From assembly GCA_030386875.1 (NCBI GenBank), contig CM059568.1, positions 12,944,316-13,008,315 of the forward strand: a DNA stretch of 64,000 bases. Reading direction: 5' to 3'. The position numbers and the translations under genes were made by a program. The stretch comes from Morinoia aosen (taxonomy: Eukaryota > Arthropoda > Malacostraca > Amphipoda > Talitridae). Each line of letters starts with the position of its first letter. Position 1 is the first letter of the stretch. Of this stretch, positions 36,451 through 48,127 are shown one piece after another. The notes below the pieces were generated by a model, which saw only the letters and a program-made list of their open reading frames with translations, was not told where the DNA came from and ran no database searches.

Positions 36451-38009
36451 GGCCAATTATTTCCTCTATGAAATGGCTGAAGGGAGAAGAATAAATATGT
36501 TCAAGAGAGATTATTTCTCGTATATGTTCAGCATTGCGTGGCTTTCAAAAGCACCCACAGTAATAGAAATGTCTGAAAGACTATAGATTGCTGGGTGATG
36601 AAATGGTTTAGTCTTATATAAAAAATACATTCACAAGCGTTCACTAAAAATAGACGATGCAGTCAGAATTAAAATATAGAATGACTAAAATCACAAATAT
36701 TGAATAATAAAGCGCTAGATGCAAGAGGCGTATTCCAAATAGCTCAACACTTGCGACCTAAAACAAATAAACAATAGGACGGAGTGAGTGATATTTTTAT
36801 TCTATCAGAATAAAGCCTTCGCTTGTTTAAAAGATTTCCGTCCCGCCTTAATAAATATTGCATGAACTTCCAGGCTTGATTTATCTAACTATTAGTGATC
36901 TCCATGCAACTAACTAACATTTCTCTGTTCATACAATGTTTACCGCTGTAGATACATAATATTTTGAATTGATTAACCTTAATAACGGAGGGACATTCTG
37001 TCACTATACGAGACTTGAAATATTTGCTGTTTTAAAGCTTGGCTGAGGACAATGAAGCTAGTCATGTTTAAGCTACCTCAACTGGAGAACGATCCAGGAT
37101 CCTACTCTAATGTCATCTTTTTCATTGAGGGCTTGGTACTGACCAGCCTGGTAGAAGAAGATGAACAATACATACTCTTAAATTACCTAGCAGAGAGTCT
37201 GAAGACATTAGTGTAAAGGGGATTAATATAAATATAAAAAGAGATTCGTATAAATCTACTGCTCTGCTTGACTAGACGTAGTAAATGCTATTCAAAATTA
37301 GGCCAATAGATTACTCTTTGTAACTGTCACCGCCAAGCCATACTGGTCTCATATATCTGTACTCGTTTCACAGCTGCATAGTTCTAAATCTATCACGAAT
37401 TTTACTTTGTTATCCCGTTTTATGTACGCGCTATGATGTAAAAGTGCACGGCTCTTGCAGAAATATGCATGAAAGAATATAAGCTCCCTTTTATCATCAG
37501 GCTCACGGCTCCCACAAGCACCCTGATGACACCTGGGCCACAATGAGAAGGATTCACTTCATGGAAAATGGCTCACCGTTTTTTGTTTTTTGAAATTTGG
37601 AATCGAGGACAACAGAAGTTCTTGAATTAAGGCATGCTGACATTTTGTAGCTGTTCGAGTGATTGGAATTCGTCGGGTGCACAGCACTGTTTAAATGCTT
37701 CTAAAATCACTAACTCACTTATCTGAAACATGGTTCATCTGAAAGCCAATCAATATGATTGATATTATTGATATCTAGTGATTGTAATCTCTTACTCTAC
37801 CATCACAATGTGAAACAACCATTTTCTGGAAGTACGTGTATACTACGGCGGTTGGACGAAGGTCATTTGATAAAATCATCGTATATTGAGTCTCCGAACA
37901 GCAAACAATTACGAGAGCCCTGGGGGAATAAAGTAAGGGGATTTTATTCCAATTAAGCCCGATGTATTTCATTTTTTGTGGGGTTTCTCAAATGTCTTGC
38001 ATCTAATTA
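36451..38009. other. No feature recognised
   Basis: AT-rich unique DNA without supported features. Confidence 0.5.
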
Positions 38010-38204
38010 ACACCAGGACGTGATGATGATTACCCCAGATCGAAATGGCACCCATTTACGACACCTGGATCGAACGGGAAATTATGGCTAAGTTCTCCCA
38101 TCTCCCAACGAGGAGATTCAAAACCTGGCGTTGCCGGGAATCGAACCGGCGACGTTCCCGTAGAAGGCGTGTGCTCTTAACCACTAGTCGTCAGGGACCC
38201 CTAG
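38010..38204 (-). mobile_element. tRNA-derived SINE candidate
   Basis: On the minus strand, a 76-bp tRNA-like head (38124-38199) holds a polymerase III A-box-like 'tggttaagagc' and a perfect B-box 'ggttcgattcc' inside a 5-bp T-stem (gccgg/ccggc). The acceptor ends do not pair well, so it is not a working tRNA. A unique body of about 100 bp follows, then a trinucleotide tail (taatcatcatcac). Head, body and short-repeat tail are the standard layout of a SINE. No target-site duplication was found, and a tRNA pseudogene is the alternative. Confidence 0.55.
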
Positions 38205-40299
38205 GAATGAAATTTTTTCTAGGTGTGAAACTCTCTATAGGAAATATTAAAGTCGACGTTTTTATTCCTGCTAAACGATGATTGCTCAAACTAAATTAAC
38301 AACTACGTTTTTTAGTCGAAATAGTGAATCTTCACTCTCTCCATTTAGGTCATAATTGCTTGCATTTCATGATTTGAGCACAGAAATCAGGGATATTTTT
38401 CGTTAAATAGTTCAAATACTTAAAACTCGCGTGTTGATATTTGGAACTAGCTAGCTTGTTTTCGAATTGAGCTGACATTTCCTGACCTCTTCTCATGACT
38501 TCCCAAATTCCTTAGTATACGGTAGCTGGAAATCCTAAAATAAAGCTTGTAGCTGAACGTCACGTATTAACTTATATTTCAATGGACACACGACTGCCAA
38601 CTTCCCTAGACATTCTCAAGTGAATACCAATCAGAACTATTGTACCAGTTTTGCACTAGTCACAGCGTCAAAGAACTTGCCCTCTGCTTGAGAATTTTAT
38701 CCGAAATTTTGTTGGGCAGAAGTATTTCCTATCGGAAAGCCATCTCCGCGAACAACAGACTGCGACCTGGGGCTGCTTTACTTTAAAATAAAACTATAAA
38801 AAGTCTTTCCACCAGTATTTAAATCATCGCTCGTACCTCAAACTTAAACCTCCGTGCCTTGAACCCCGGAAGCTATGAAATAATGGCATTAGATACGCTC
38901 CTCTGAACTGCCATCCGTTTATTCAGCGCCGCCGGGCCCTTTTACGCAAGACTAAGTCCTGGAATTCACATTCCTGCTCAATTTGATTTTTAGATCACCA
39001 AATATAAAAACGATTTTATTCACCTCAGGCCTTGTCGCACTGAGAGATGATGATGTTTGGCCTCATTGAAGTATTTATTAATTTTTAAACTACTCACATT
39101 TAATATTTCCACAGAATCACACGGGAGGCGAATTTGAGAGGCAACGAGGACATCATGCATTCTTAGAACCAGCAATTTGTTTTTTCGGATCCCAATTGAA
39201 AACTTCCGAATAAAAAGCAATGGATAACTCGTTTCATCGAATCGTGATACACCGCGAATTGCAAGAAACTAAAATTATTCACATCCTAAAGCGTGAGGAT
39301 TTATTTGCAGGTTGCATAAAAAAAAACGCTCAATTATTCAGAGGAAATTGTCAGTGATTAGCGGGCAAGTTTGAAAATGACATAAATTGATTAGATGAAA
39401 CGTTTCAGATGGTGCAACTAGTGAAAGAATTATTGCACGGAATTTTAGACAAAGAAAGTCTTTAAAATAATTTGTAACCAAAAGAGAAGCATAAGTGCCT
39501 GCTATTTTAGACAATTTTATGAAGCAATACTAAGGCAAATTTAGTATGCAGAAGGTAAAGAACAAAAAAATTTAATGAATGTGCTCAGTTGAAATACCTA
39601 TATATGATCTGTGTATCGTTATCTCTTTATCACTGCATATGTAAGCGGGAGAACTGTTCACTTCTACAACCTGGCCAAAAAGATAAACCAGTGAACCAAC
39701 ACACAGTACCAAACCACACTGCAAAACTGTCCGTCACTCGACGTGCAGCGTCGTTTACTTCTTGAAATATAGGAGCGCTAATTTCACATTACTTTATTAT
39801 TATCTGATTATATTATTAACATGTGAGATGAATTTTTCTTCAAAATGTAGCGCACGAAAAAGTAGACAGCATGCGATACCTCGATTAACTTATTCTTAAT
39901 TTTGTCCATTTCTTTCACCGAAACATTAATTCTCAAAATTATTCAAATTCGGTAAAATCTTATGGTGATGAACATCACCATATAAATTATATCAAATCTG
40001 AGCCCGAAACATAGTAGGATGGTTATGCCTCAGATAGAGTATTTATTGTTTTTTAATGATACTTTAGAGTTACTACATCCCTTTTCTCACCAGTGCATCT
40101 CGTGTTTTAAACTCTTCACCAATCATCTGCTTTTTGGGGTTACGGATCCCTGCAATCATTAACTATAATTAACTATAGCGTTTACTAGAACTCGGCTGAA
40201 CTTCAGAGAGTCTAATTGGCTTCAATTTTCAAAAAATATTTTGCCAAGTTCTGCAAAGAAGATAACTTCTAATGATGCCCTAGGGCAAAGAGGTTTCCA
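38205..40299. other. No feature recognised
   Basis: AT-rich unique DNA; no repeat or convincing frame on either strand. Confidence 0.5.
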
Positions 40300-40870
40300 T
40301 CAAGCAGACGAAGATGAAGACGCGACCAAACCGGTTAACTGCTAACTCTTGGTGGTGGTTGACGATGACACAACCAAGCCAAATTAAGTCTAATGAATTT
40401 TTGTAGCGGTGATACAACCAAACCAAACAATTTCCTTGGATGGAGTGATGCAACAACTAAGCCGATTAATTTCTGGTGCTAAAAATAACACAACCCAGTT
40501 AAATATTCTTTTTTAAAAGGGGAGGGGGGCTGCCAGTGATACAACCCAAGCAGCTAATTTCTTGGGCTGAAAATTTTACAACCAAGGCAACTACATATTT
40601 TCTGGCCTCTAACGGTGACACAACCAAGCCAACTAATTTCTCTTGAAGGGCTGACAGCGACCCAATCAAGCCAAGTAATTTCTCTGAAAAGAATGGCAGT
40701 GACACAACCAAGCCAACTAATTTCTATGCAAAGTCTGTCAGTGATGCAGCCAAGTCAATTTATTTCTCTGGAGGGACTGAAAAGGACACAACCAAGCCAA
40801 CTAATTTCTGAGAGAAAACAGGGACACAACCAAGCCAATTAATTTCTCTGGCAATGACCGATATTACCAA
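40300..40870. repeat. Degenerate tandem repeat, ~55-60-bp unit, ~9-10 copies
   Basis: Each copy contains 'gacacaaccaagccaa(c/t)taatttct' with variable intervening sequence; the copies around 40615-40850 are the best preserved. A plus frame (40615-40842) stays open through several copies but is a repeat artefact. Confidence 0.85.
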
Positions 40871-41325
40871 GCTTAGAAGGACTCCACAGACAACAAACTT
40901 TTAAGCAACGTCATCATTGCAATAAATTTTACAAAACTGTCTTTACCCTTCACGGTGTTTAACAAAATGTTACTGCACTTTTTTCCTTGAGCTTCAGAAA
41001 AGTAAAAGATAATTTTAGTCATCGAACAATGTATGATATCAGAAATAAGTCGAACCCAAGTTTTGTGGATAATTTGAAAGTAAAGAGTATAAATTACACA
41101 AATCTTGATAAGAACAAACTATTGATAACATTTGGTAGAAATTTTTCGAATAAATTCAAGTCCAATTCTTTAAGGTGGAAATAAAATAATAATAATCATA
41201 CCTGCCTCGGTCGAGCCGCCATTGGAAGACATGCACTTGACCGAAACTTTGTGCGACGTCTTAACGACCGCCATGATAATGATGTAACAGCTCTTGACTA
41301 AAATTACTTCAAAATAAACTAATAG
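40871..41325. other. No feature recognised
   Basis: Unique spacer; a 65-aa open plus frame (40987-41184) without features. Confidence 0.5.
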
Positions 41326-41520
41326 ACTTCAAAATTGAAGAGTAAATTGAGGTTCACTTTCAGAATACCCGATGATTACTTTAAAATACTCTGAACTAAA
41401 TAGACGTCATGTTAACTCTCAGACTTCAAAAATGAACTGTAAATTGAGGGTCACTTGCAGAATACCCGATGATTACTTTGAATTATTCTAATTTAAGAAG
41501 ACTTCATGTGTCTTAGAAGC
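41326..41520. repeat. ~97-bp tandem duplication
   Basis: Two copies share 'agtaaattgagg(t/g)tcact' and 'cagaatacccgatgattact', offset by about 97 bp. Confidence 0.8.
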
Positions 41521-41740
41521 TCAAGATTCCGTGCACGAGACGAAGTCGTATAGCGCGAGCGCTGCGAGCGCAGAAACAGAAATGCTCTCCGAGACGCGGC
41601 GTCCGTCGGAGCTTTGAGCAACGCTGTTCTTACGAGCAGCTATACTTAGCGCTCCCCCACAGCCGAGATATTATTGCTCGCGTGCCCCTCTCTACCCGGC
41701 ACGTGCTGGCTGGTGTGGAGAGGAGCATACTTTCGGCTTC
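41521..41740. other. GC-rich island with short inverted repeats
   Basis: The composition jumps from AT-rich to GC-rich. It contains local palindromic pieces such as gcgcgagcgctgcgagcgc and 'ctccgagacgcggcgtccgtcggag'-type pairing. No open frame of note. The sharp edges suggest an inserted element end or a regulatory island; neither can be decided from this copy alone. Confidence 0.4.
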
Positions 41741-41752
41741 TACTGGGTGTGA

Positions 41753-42045
41753 TATTTTACGTTTTTGTTTCTGAATATATATCGCAATTTTTGTTAAATT
41801 GACCAATTTTAATGTTTTTTGTTTTTGAATTTCGCTATTTTTGTTAAATTTACCATTTTTTAGGTCTTTCGTTTCTGAATATCGAAATTTTTGTTAAATT
41901 GACCAATTTCTATGTCTTTTGTATCTGAATTTCGCGATTTTTGTTAAATTGACCAATTTTGGTGTCTTTTGTTTCTGAATATCGCGACTTTTCATTGATT
42001 GGACCAATTTTCACGTCTTTTTTGCGGATATAAGATTTTCCAATG
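41753..42045. repeat. 51-bp tandem repeat, ~5-6 copies
   Basis: The unit begins tgttaaattgaccaatttt and ends 'gtttctgaatatcgcgattttt'. The period is 51 bp between the best copies, and the edge copies are diverged. Confidence 0.88.
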
Positions 42046-44132
42046 CACATGGACCAAATTAATCGTTAGTTATCGTTAAATGATTCAGCAGCTTCATCAT
42101 GAAGAACTTGTGAGCTAAAATACAATGAGCAAAAATTTTTCAGAAAGTTCTACGAAATTCACTTTCCAGAATTTTCAGCCCCTTCTGACAAAGTTTTTCG
42201 AATGCCATGGAAAGATGTGCTACCATCCCTATAGAAAGTAGCATCTATGCATGTCTTTTCATGAAGTTAGTTTTTAATGGATCTTTAGTCTTTAGTCGTT
42301 AATTAACATTGTATGTCTTTACATGAAATATAACGAACAGGGTTCAAATTTTGTATGAAATTTGGGACAGAACATCAGGTAAAAAAAAATACTTTGAGTT
42401 TCAGAGCAGCTGAAAATTGTAAAAGACAAGAACTCCTGGCAGCCTCGAAAGTGGCCGTGCAGATATAAAGTATAGATATATATCACAGTTATCGATGGAA
42501 TTTGGTGTATGAAACAGTGCCATAGATACGGAACTCATTTGTACTTTCGTATTACTGTATTTTACGGAAAAAACATTGAACTGAGCACACTATCGACATT
42601 GTTCGAGATCGAAAATTGTAACAGGAAAGCAAAAAGTTAAATAAATCTTAGAGAGCCCAGGGGTTTGAGTATTGAAGTTTTATTTTTTAATAGCATTCAT
42701 TATATGATTACGTCAATCAAAGGTATAACCAAGTCTCCGACACTCTTTAATCTTGCATTTATTAACGTGCTTTCGGATGAAGACCCTCGCTGCGAAGCTA
42801 TTTTTACGCTTTAATTGCCTACAGCAACTGTCAATCGAAATATAGGAAATGACTTGTGAAATTTGTGAGGGAGAAAACATGTATTGACGCTTGTGATTCA
42901 GTTCTGTGCCAGTTCTGAAAAAGAATCTCAATGGGGAATAATTACACGACTAGTTTTTATAAGTCAATGTTGGGAGGAGATGACCAGTTTTGTAGTTAAC
43001 GTGGGTGTGGGTATATTTACAGTAATTGAAAGTTGGGATGCGTCGGAGAATTTGTATTTTGTTTCCTGATTCAATAAAGACTGTCGGTAACCATTTTCTT
43101 TATGCTTGTCTGTATTAATGCTTTGTCTGCAGCAGGTATAACTGAAGTTTGATATTCAACTCAAATTTACAGTCAATTATAGTTAGCAATGTTGAAAATT
43201 GTTAACATTTAGCGTTGATTTAGTGTTTATGAGAAATGAGTTTGTGACTACAGATCGGTCAGCAGCAATATAACTCCCTCCGTGTACACCGAGTGTTCAC
43301 GTCGAATTCAAGTGTTAAAAACTCTGATCTGTTACATTCCGACCCTGTGGCAGCAGAATGTAAAATTTTATGCGACAGGTCACACACTCATCCGATCAGC
43401 ACGTGTTTTTTGACCAATGACTTTAAGTTTGAGATATACGTAAAGGTTGGCTGTATGGGTCTTCTTAAACGACGATCTTCTAATAACATTGTTTTATAAC
43501 TTTTTTTAATTACAACTGGAAACATTAAGGAAACGTCTTCCTTACGAAATGTGATAACAAAGAAAGCAATTGACAAATAATGTTTCAAAACATCCAAAAA
43601 CTACTTTTATGATTCTTTTAAATGTTTTTGCGAATTCTGAATATACGAGCTGAAAATAGCAAATGATTTGATCATATGTTAATTAAAATCTGATTCTTAA
43701 AAGTGTCGTGCAGTTAGTACAAAAAATAAACATACTCAAATACTTTCACATATTTGTCTCTATTATATCAATGGTGCTATTATTTATAGCGAATTTTTGT
43801 GTTAGCTAATATGATATCTTTTGTTATTTTCATGTATTTTATGAGCATGACCCTATATTTCTGAAGTTCTAATTGAATAATTAATAAAGAAATATACCGC
43901 CATTGTATTTTGTATAGTAGACCTCTTATTAGCTGAGTATAATAAATTTTGGACATTCAACGACGAAAGAACTTGCCAGATCTACTCTCGTAAGTACTCT
44001 AATATGTTAAATAACTCAACTACAATACAGACTAGACGCAAAACACTCGCAGAATGTTCATCACTTCCTTTAAACTAGAAGAAATTAATACGGTGGAGTA
44101 AATTCACGGACAAACCTGCTTAAGTTGTTAGC
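42046..44132. other. No feature recognised
   Basis: AT-rich unique DNA with short open frames only (60-73 aa). Confidence 0.5.
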
Positions 44133-44282
44133 ATGGATAAGACAAGCCCGAGATGCCTGTTAGCAAGACATTCCTGCAGCAGTAATCGAGTTTGTGCCGC
44201 TAAAGCCCTGTCTGCCGCAGCTCCTGCTAAATTTAGCTCTGTGATCTCCCAGGGAAGTCGTCGCATCGAGGCCTATACATAG
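44133..44282 (+). CDS. Small open frame, 49 aa, unknown
   Basis: An ATG in good start context (agcATGG) opens 49 codons: MDKTSPRCLLARHSCSSNRV, then an Ala/Ser-rich stretch (CAAKALSAAAPAKFSS) and a basic end. The segment is GC-richer than the flanks. The basic, Ser/Ala-rich, acid-poor N-terminus would suit a targeting peptide, but no family is recognised and other frames of the patch are also partly open. Listed as a hypothetical micro-ORF or first-exon candidate only. Confidence 0.15.
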   Translation: MDKTSPRCLLARHSCSSNRVCAAKALSAAAPAKFSSVISQGSRRIEAYT

Positions 44283-44319
44283 CCTCGCCACGCGACATCC
44301 GGCAGCCAGTTCGCACAGC

Positions 44320-44545
44320 GGGTGTCTCATCCTCCGATTCGCGACACCATCCTTCGTTGCAACTTCTCGCTTGGCATTATCCCTCGTGTATTATTCCTCA
44401 GGTATTTTCCCTCGGGTATTATCCCTCAGGTGTTATCCCTCGGGGATAACACCTCATCCTTCCCTCATCCCTCATCCTTCGACATTATCCCTCATCCTTC
44501 GACATGCGACACCATCTTTCGTTGCAACTTCTCGCTTGGTATTAC
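44320..44545. repeat. CCCTCG/CCTCATC-rich simple repeat with a flanking duplication
   Basis: A block of about 15-bp units like 'tattatccctcgggtatt' changes into 'cctcatccttcgaca' units. The 35-bp segment 'gcgacaccatcYttcgttgcaacttctcgcttgg' occurs on both sides (near 44340 and 44507), so the block sits between direct repeats. Confidence 0.75.
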
Positions 44546-44833
44546 ACACACAGCCGTCGCAGTTCCTGTATCCTCCGACCACTATCCTTCGTTTCACTTC
44601 CACGCCTGTCATTCCACAGCAGTCGCATCATTGATTAGTTAATTTTATAGGGTAGCAGTATATACCAACTTTAATGATCATTGCAGTTTAAGGTTTTTAA
44701 TGATTGAGATAAGTGGCGCAGCCAGCCGAAAATTGCGGAAGGAGGGTGGGACATTTATTATCAGCAATCTTTTTATTCTTTTACTTAAAACGGCGACTGA
44801 AACTGGCCCAGAGTTCAACATTTCGGGAGGGCA

Positions 44834-44844
44834 GGGGGGGGGGG
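44834..44844. repeat. G11 homopolymer
   Basis: Eleven consecutive G on the plus strand. Confidence 0.85.
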
Positions 44845-45003
44845 ACATAGCCCCGTGCCCCCCTGGTTGCGCAACTGAGTACCTGTTTTTAATGGTTGCA
44901 GAACGTATTTATTCAATGTTAGCCGTTTGTACATTTTTAATATTTTTAATTATCGAAACATCTCTTGATGTATAGATATATATATACATATATACTTAAT
45001 ATT

Positions 45004-46054
45004 AAGGAGATCATCCGAGGCCCCTGACGCTCAGATGGTCATTTTCCATGTTTATGTTGGAAAATGACCCTTAGGTGGTGGACAACAAACGGAAAATGAA
45101 AAAGACAACAAACGGAAAATGGAAAACTTCGCTTCATTTTCTTGTTAGGAATGATTCAAGGATTCTAAAACTGCCTATGTTTTTGTTCTAGCATCAAAAA
45201 TGAAAGAGGAGATACGTCTTGAAATATCAATATCAGTGAAATATCAATACCTAAAAACTAATACGTCAAATTTTGTCAAAAACTAAGGCCGAAATCAAAA
45301 AAATTAACTGAATAAATTGTGTTCTGTTTAAAAGTTACGTATCATAGTCAAATTTCATAAGAATCAGACTGAAAAAAAAATTTTCATATGTATGAAAAAA
45401 CAACAATTTTTTTTTTGGGGGGGGGGTTTGGAAATCACCATTCACAGTGTGAATATGAAGTTATGTGTGGAAATTATCGAAATAAAAATAAAACTGCATT
45501 CAATTACATACATTGCCCATTATATTTTACTGCAAAAAAAAATTTGTTTTTTGCTCATACCCCAAAAAAACTTTCAATATTCAAACCGTATCTCCTCATT
45601 GAGTTTTGATGCTAGAACAAAACCAAAGACAGTTTTGGAATCCTTGAAACATTTTTAACAAGAAAATGAAGCTTTTTTTCCATTTTTGAGAAAAGAAAAA
45701 TAAGTTATATACCTCTAAACCCAAAAATATTTTATTAGTTATGAAATCATAAAAATCGCTCGTCACAAATTTTTTTTTTCAAAATGATGAAATTTCTATT
45801 CATTTTATTGTTATAAATGCTTCAAGGATTCTAAAACTGTCTTTGATTTTGTTCTAGCATCAAAACTGAATGAGGAGATAGATCTTGAAATTTACATCAA
45901 AATTTCCCAAAAACCTAATTTTTCGCAAAAAAAACTAAGGCCTAAATCGAAAAAGTGACACGAGTAAAAAGTGTTTACTTTCAAAAAATACACATACTGG
46001 CCAAATTTCAAACGAATCGGACGAAAAAAGTTCACCGACCCGTATGATCTCCTT
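45004..46054. mobile_element. Putative 1.05-kb non-autonomous DNA element with 11-bp inverted ends
   Basis: Left end aaggagatcat (45004-45014) is the exact reverse complement of the right end atgatctcctt (46044-46054). Inside, a module marked by 'ggattctaaaactg', 'gttctagcatcaaaa' and 'gaggagata' occurs three times: forward at about 45132, reverse at about 45588-45690 and forward at about 45795. The last forward copy runs to the right terminus. No transposase frame is present. It could be one complex element or related elements nested in each other. No clear target-site duplication was seen. Confidence 0.5.
45407..45426. repeat. T10-G10 double homopolymer
   Basis: Ten T followed directly by ten G, as at 32881-32900. 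It lies inside the putative element at 45004-46054. Confidence 0.8.
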
Positions 46055-46276
46055 TGATGTTAAACGATTGCAGTTGGTGGCTTTATAATGACAGCGGTGT
46101 GTACCCAAAGCGAATATGCAAGGGATCGTTTGACTTGATCAGCGTTATTTCGAACTTAAATTTTGAAGTTTAAAATATACGCTTGTATTAAAAATCAGAG
46201 CCCACATTGAAATATAATGTACCTCAGTGAATGCATTCCTCCTAATGATAGATTTCAGATAAATAAGCACTACTAT

Positions 46277-47737
46277 TTCAAATTAATCCAGGTCAAGTTC
46301 AAATTAATCCAAGTCAAATTCAAATTAATCCAACCTTAAGTTGAGTTAAGAATTTACATAATCACTCCTTAATTTGAGCGTTTTTTGTGTCCAATATGTA
46401 TTTATTGGATGTGATGAGCAAGACAATAGCTTTTCCTTTTTGCAAGGAAGACATAAAATTTCCGCCGGTGCTGCAATCTAAAGACAAGCTGTCGTAAAAT
46501 GTGCTAAGTATCCAACATCAGGAGGCTGAGTGTGATTCAGATCTTTGAGTGGCGCAAAAGATACAAGTCAGTTATAAAAACTTAATATTATACTACACAT
46601 TAAAGTTGTTTTAAAATTCTATACATTGATGACAGTATGCAATATGCATTCATTCAAATATTCTTGTTCAAAAAGTAATTTTATGCTATACACACATAGT
46701 AGTATCGAGGATTCAGTAACACTCATATAACGATTTATAGGCGCGAAATTTCACCTTATCACATATATAAAATCACATATGCATGCAACTACAAAAGATT
46801 ACGATTGGACGATATGTAGGTTTAATCTTTAAAAGAAATATAGCTCGAAGTCTTTTTTTCGAGTGTCCAAATGATTTTCATAGAAACAAGTTAAAATTTG
46901 TTTCATCGTCATAGATGATATATTTGCCTAGGCCTATTAATTTGAAGGGACGGGAACATTTTTATTGCTAATACAGAAATGTATCTGTGTAGTAATGTAC
47001 TCATATATATTGTAATCAAACGGTATTGTACATAAGTACCCAGTGAATCGCATTTGTATATTTCTTTTAAAGATTAAATCTACATATCGCTCAATAGTGA
47101 TCTTATATAGTTGCATGTATATGATTTCGTATTTAAAAATGTAATAAAGTGGAATTTCACGCATTTAAATATCTATATGATTGTAAATAAATCCTTGATA
47201 CCACTATGTGTGTGAGTAACGTAAAACTACCTTTTGAACATGCAGTAAATATTTGAATGGATGCATACCACCATTAATGTAAAATTTTAAAATAACTTCA
47301 TTATGTAGTATAATATGAAGTTTTAATAATCGACTTGTATAAGATCTGAATCACACTCAGCCTCCAGATGTTGGATACTTAGCACATTTTACGACAGCTT
47401 GTCTTTAGATTGCAGCACCGGCAGAAATTTTATGTCTTCCTTGCAGAAAGGAAAAACATTTGTCTTGCTCATCACATCCAATAGATACACATTGACCACA
47501 AAAATGCTCAAATTTACGAGTGATTTTGTCAATTCTTAACTCAACTAAGGGTTGGATTAAATCGAATTTGACTAGGATTAATTTGAACTTGACTCGGATG
47601 AAATTGAGCTTGACTTGGATAAACTTGAACTTTACTTGGATTAATTCGAACTTGACTTGGATTAAATTGAACTTGACTTGAATTAAATTGAACTTGACTT
47701 AGATTAATATGAACTTGACTTAGATTAACTTGAAGTG
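46277..47737. mobile_element. Foldback-type transposon with long inverted arms
   Basis: The left arm (46277-46842) and right arm (47057-47737) are reverse complements over more than 550 bp with moderate divergence. Matching blocks include 'gctgagtgtgattcagatct', 'ggcaaaatgtgctaagtatcc'-type sequence and 'tttaatctttaaaagaaata' next to the loop. The loop is about 214 bp and has no credible frame. The outer part of each arm is made of 21-bp tandem units (ttgacttggattaaattgaa plus c): about 2-3 copies at the left end and about 9 at the right, which accounts for the unequal arms. Long inverted arms capped with tandem repeats and no transposase is the layout of Foldback/Galileo-like elements in Drosophila; membership in that family is inference. 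Confidence 0.8.
47550..47737. repeat. 21-bp tandem repeat, outer part of the right foldback arm
   Basis: About nine units of ttgacttggattaaattgaa plus c with point changes. Seven codons per unit give an open minus frame (47541-47792, PSQVQFN-type repeats), a repeat artefact. Confidence 0.9.
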
Positions 47738-47980
47738 AAAAAGTTGAAACTGACACACTGGATACCTTAGCATGCGCTTCAAGTTTCAACACAAAATTAA
47801 ATTAAATAGACATTTTTATGCAACGAATGCAGCTATTACCGAAGTATGTGACGTCCTTCATATCTATCCATGTGTCGAGATAAATACACAGCAAAAGTTT
47901 CAAAGAACTAAAGAAAAACTCTTTACAAGTTCCGCAAGGCGCACACGCCTGCCATTTCCTTTCTCCTTGTCTTATTGCAG

Positions 47981-48127
47981 CGCATGCCTTATTCAGACCA
48001 CACACGTGTCTTGGGACCCTTTCTCCTGACGACCGCTGGAAAGTTCTGTCCGTCGAATCATACTCAAGAGTTTGCAAATGAGATCCCGAGGCGCATTTGC
48101 TCTACAGCTGCTGTAAAACTGTTATAG
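47981..48127 (+). CDS. Candidate terminal exon or decayed retroelement segment
   Basis: A very strong acceptor (cctttctccttgtcttattgcag) precedes 48 open codons ending at TAG: RMPYSDHTRVLGPFLLTTAG, then KFCPSNHTQEFANEIPRRICSTAAVKLL. A second frame of the same DNA reads HALFRPHTCLGTLSPDDRWK and, across a stop, a C-rich tail with an H-x4-C pair. That loosely resembles the zinc-binding region after gag in BEL/Pao-type retrotransposons. The patch is GC-rich, and an open minus frame (47802-48077) also covers it, so protein-like appearance alone proves little. The readings exclude each other. Confidence 0.22.
   Translation, partial: RMPYSDHTRVLGPFLLTTAGKFCPSNHTQEFANEIPRRICSTAAVKLL

Noticed and set aside
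38124-38199. Functional tRNA gene on the minus strand
   Set aside because: The T-stem and B box are good, but the acceptor ends do not pair and the anticodon stem is poor. A tRNA-derived SINE or pseudogene fits better.
47541-47792. 83-aa frame with PSQVQFN-type repeats
   Set aside because: Translation of the 21-bp tandem repeats in the foldback arm.
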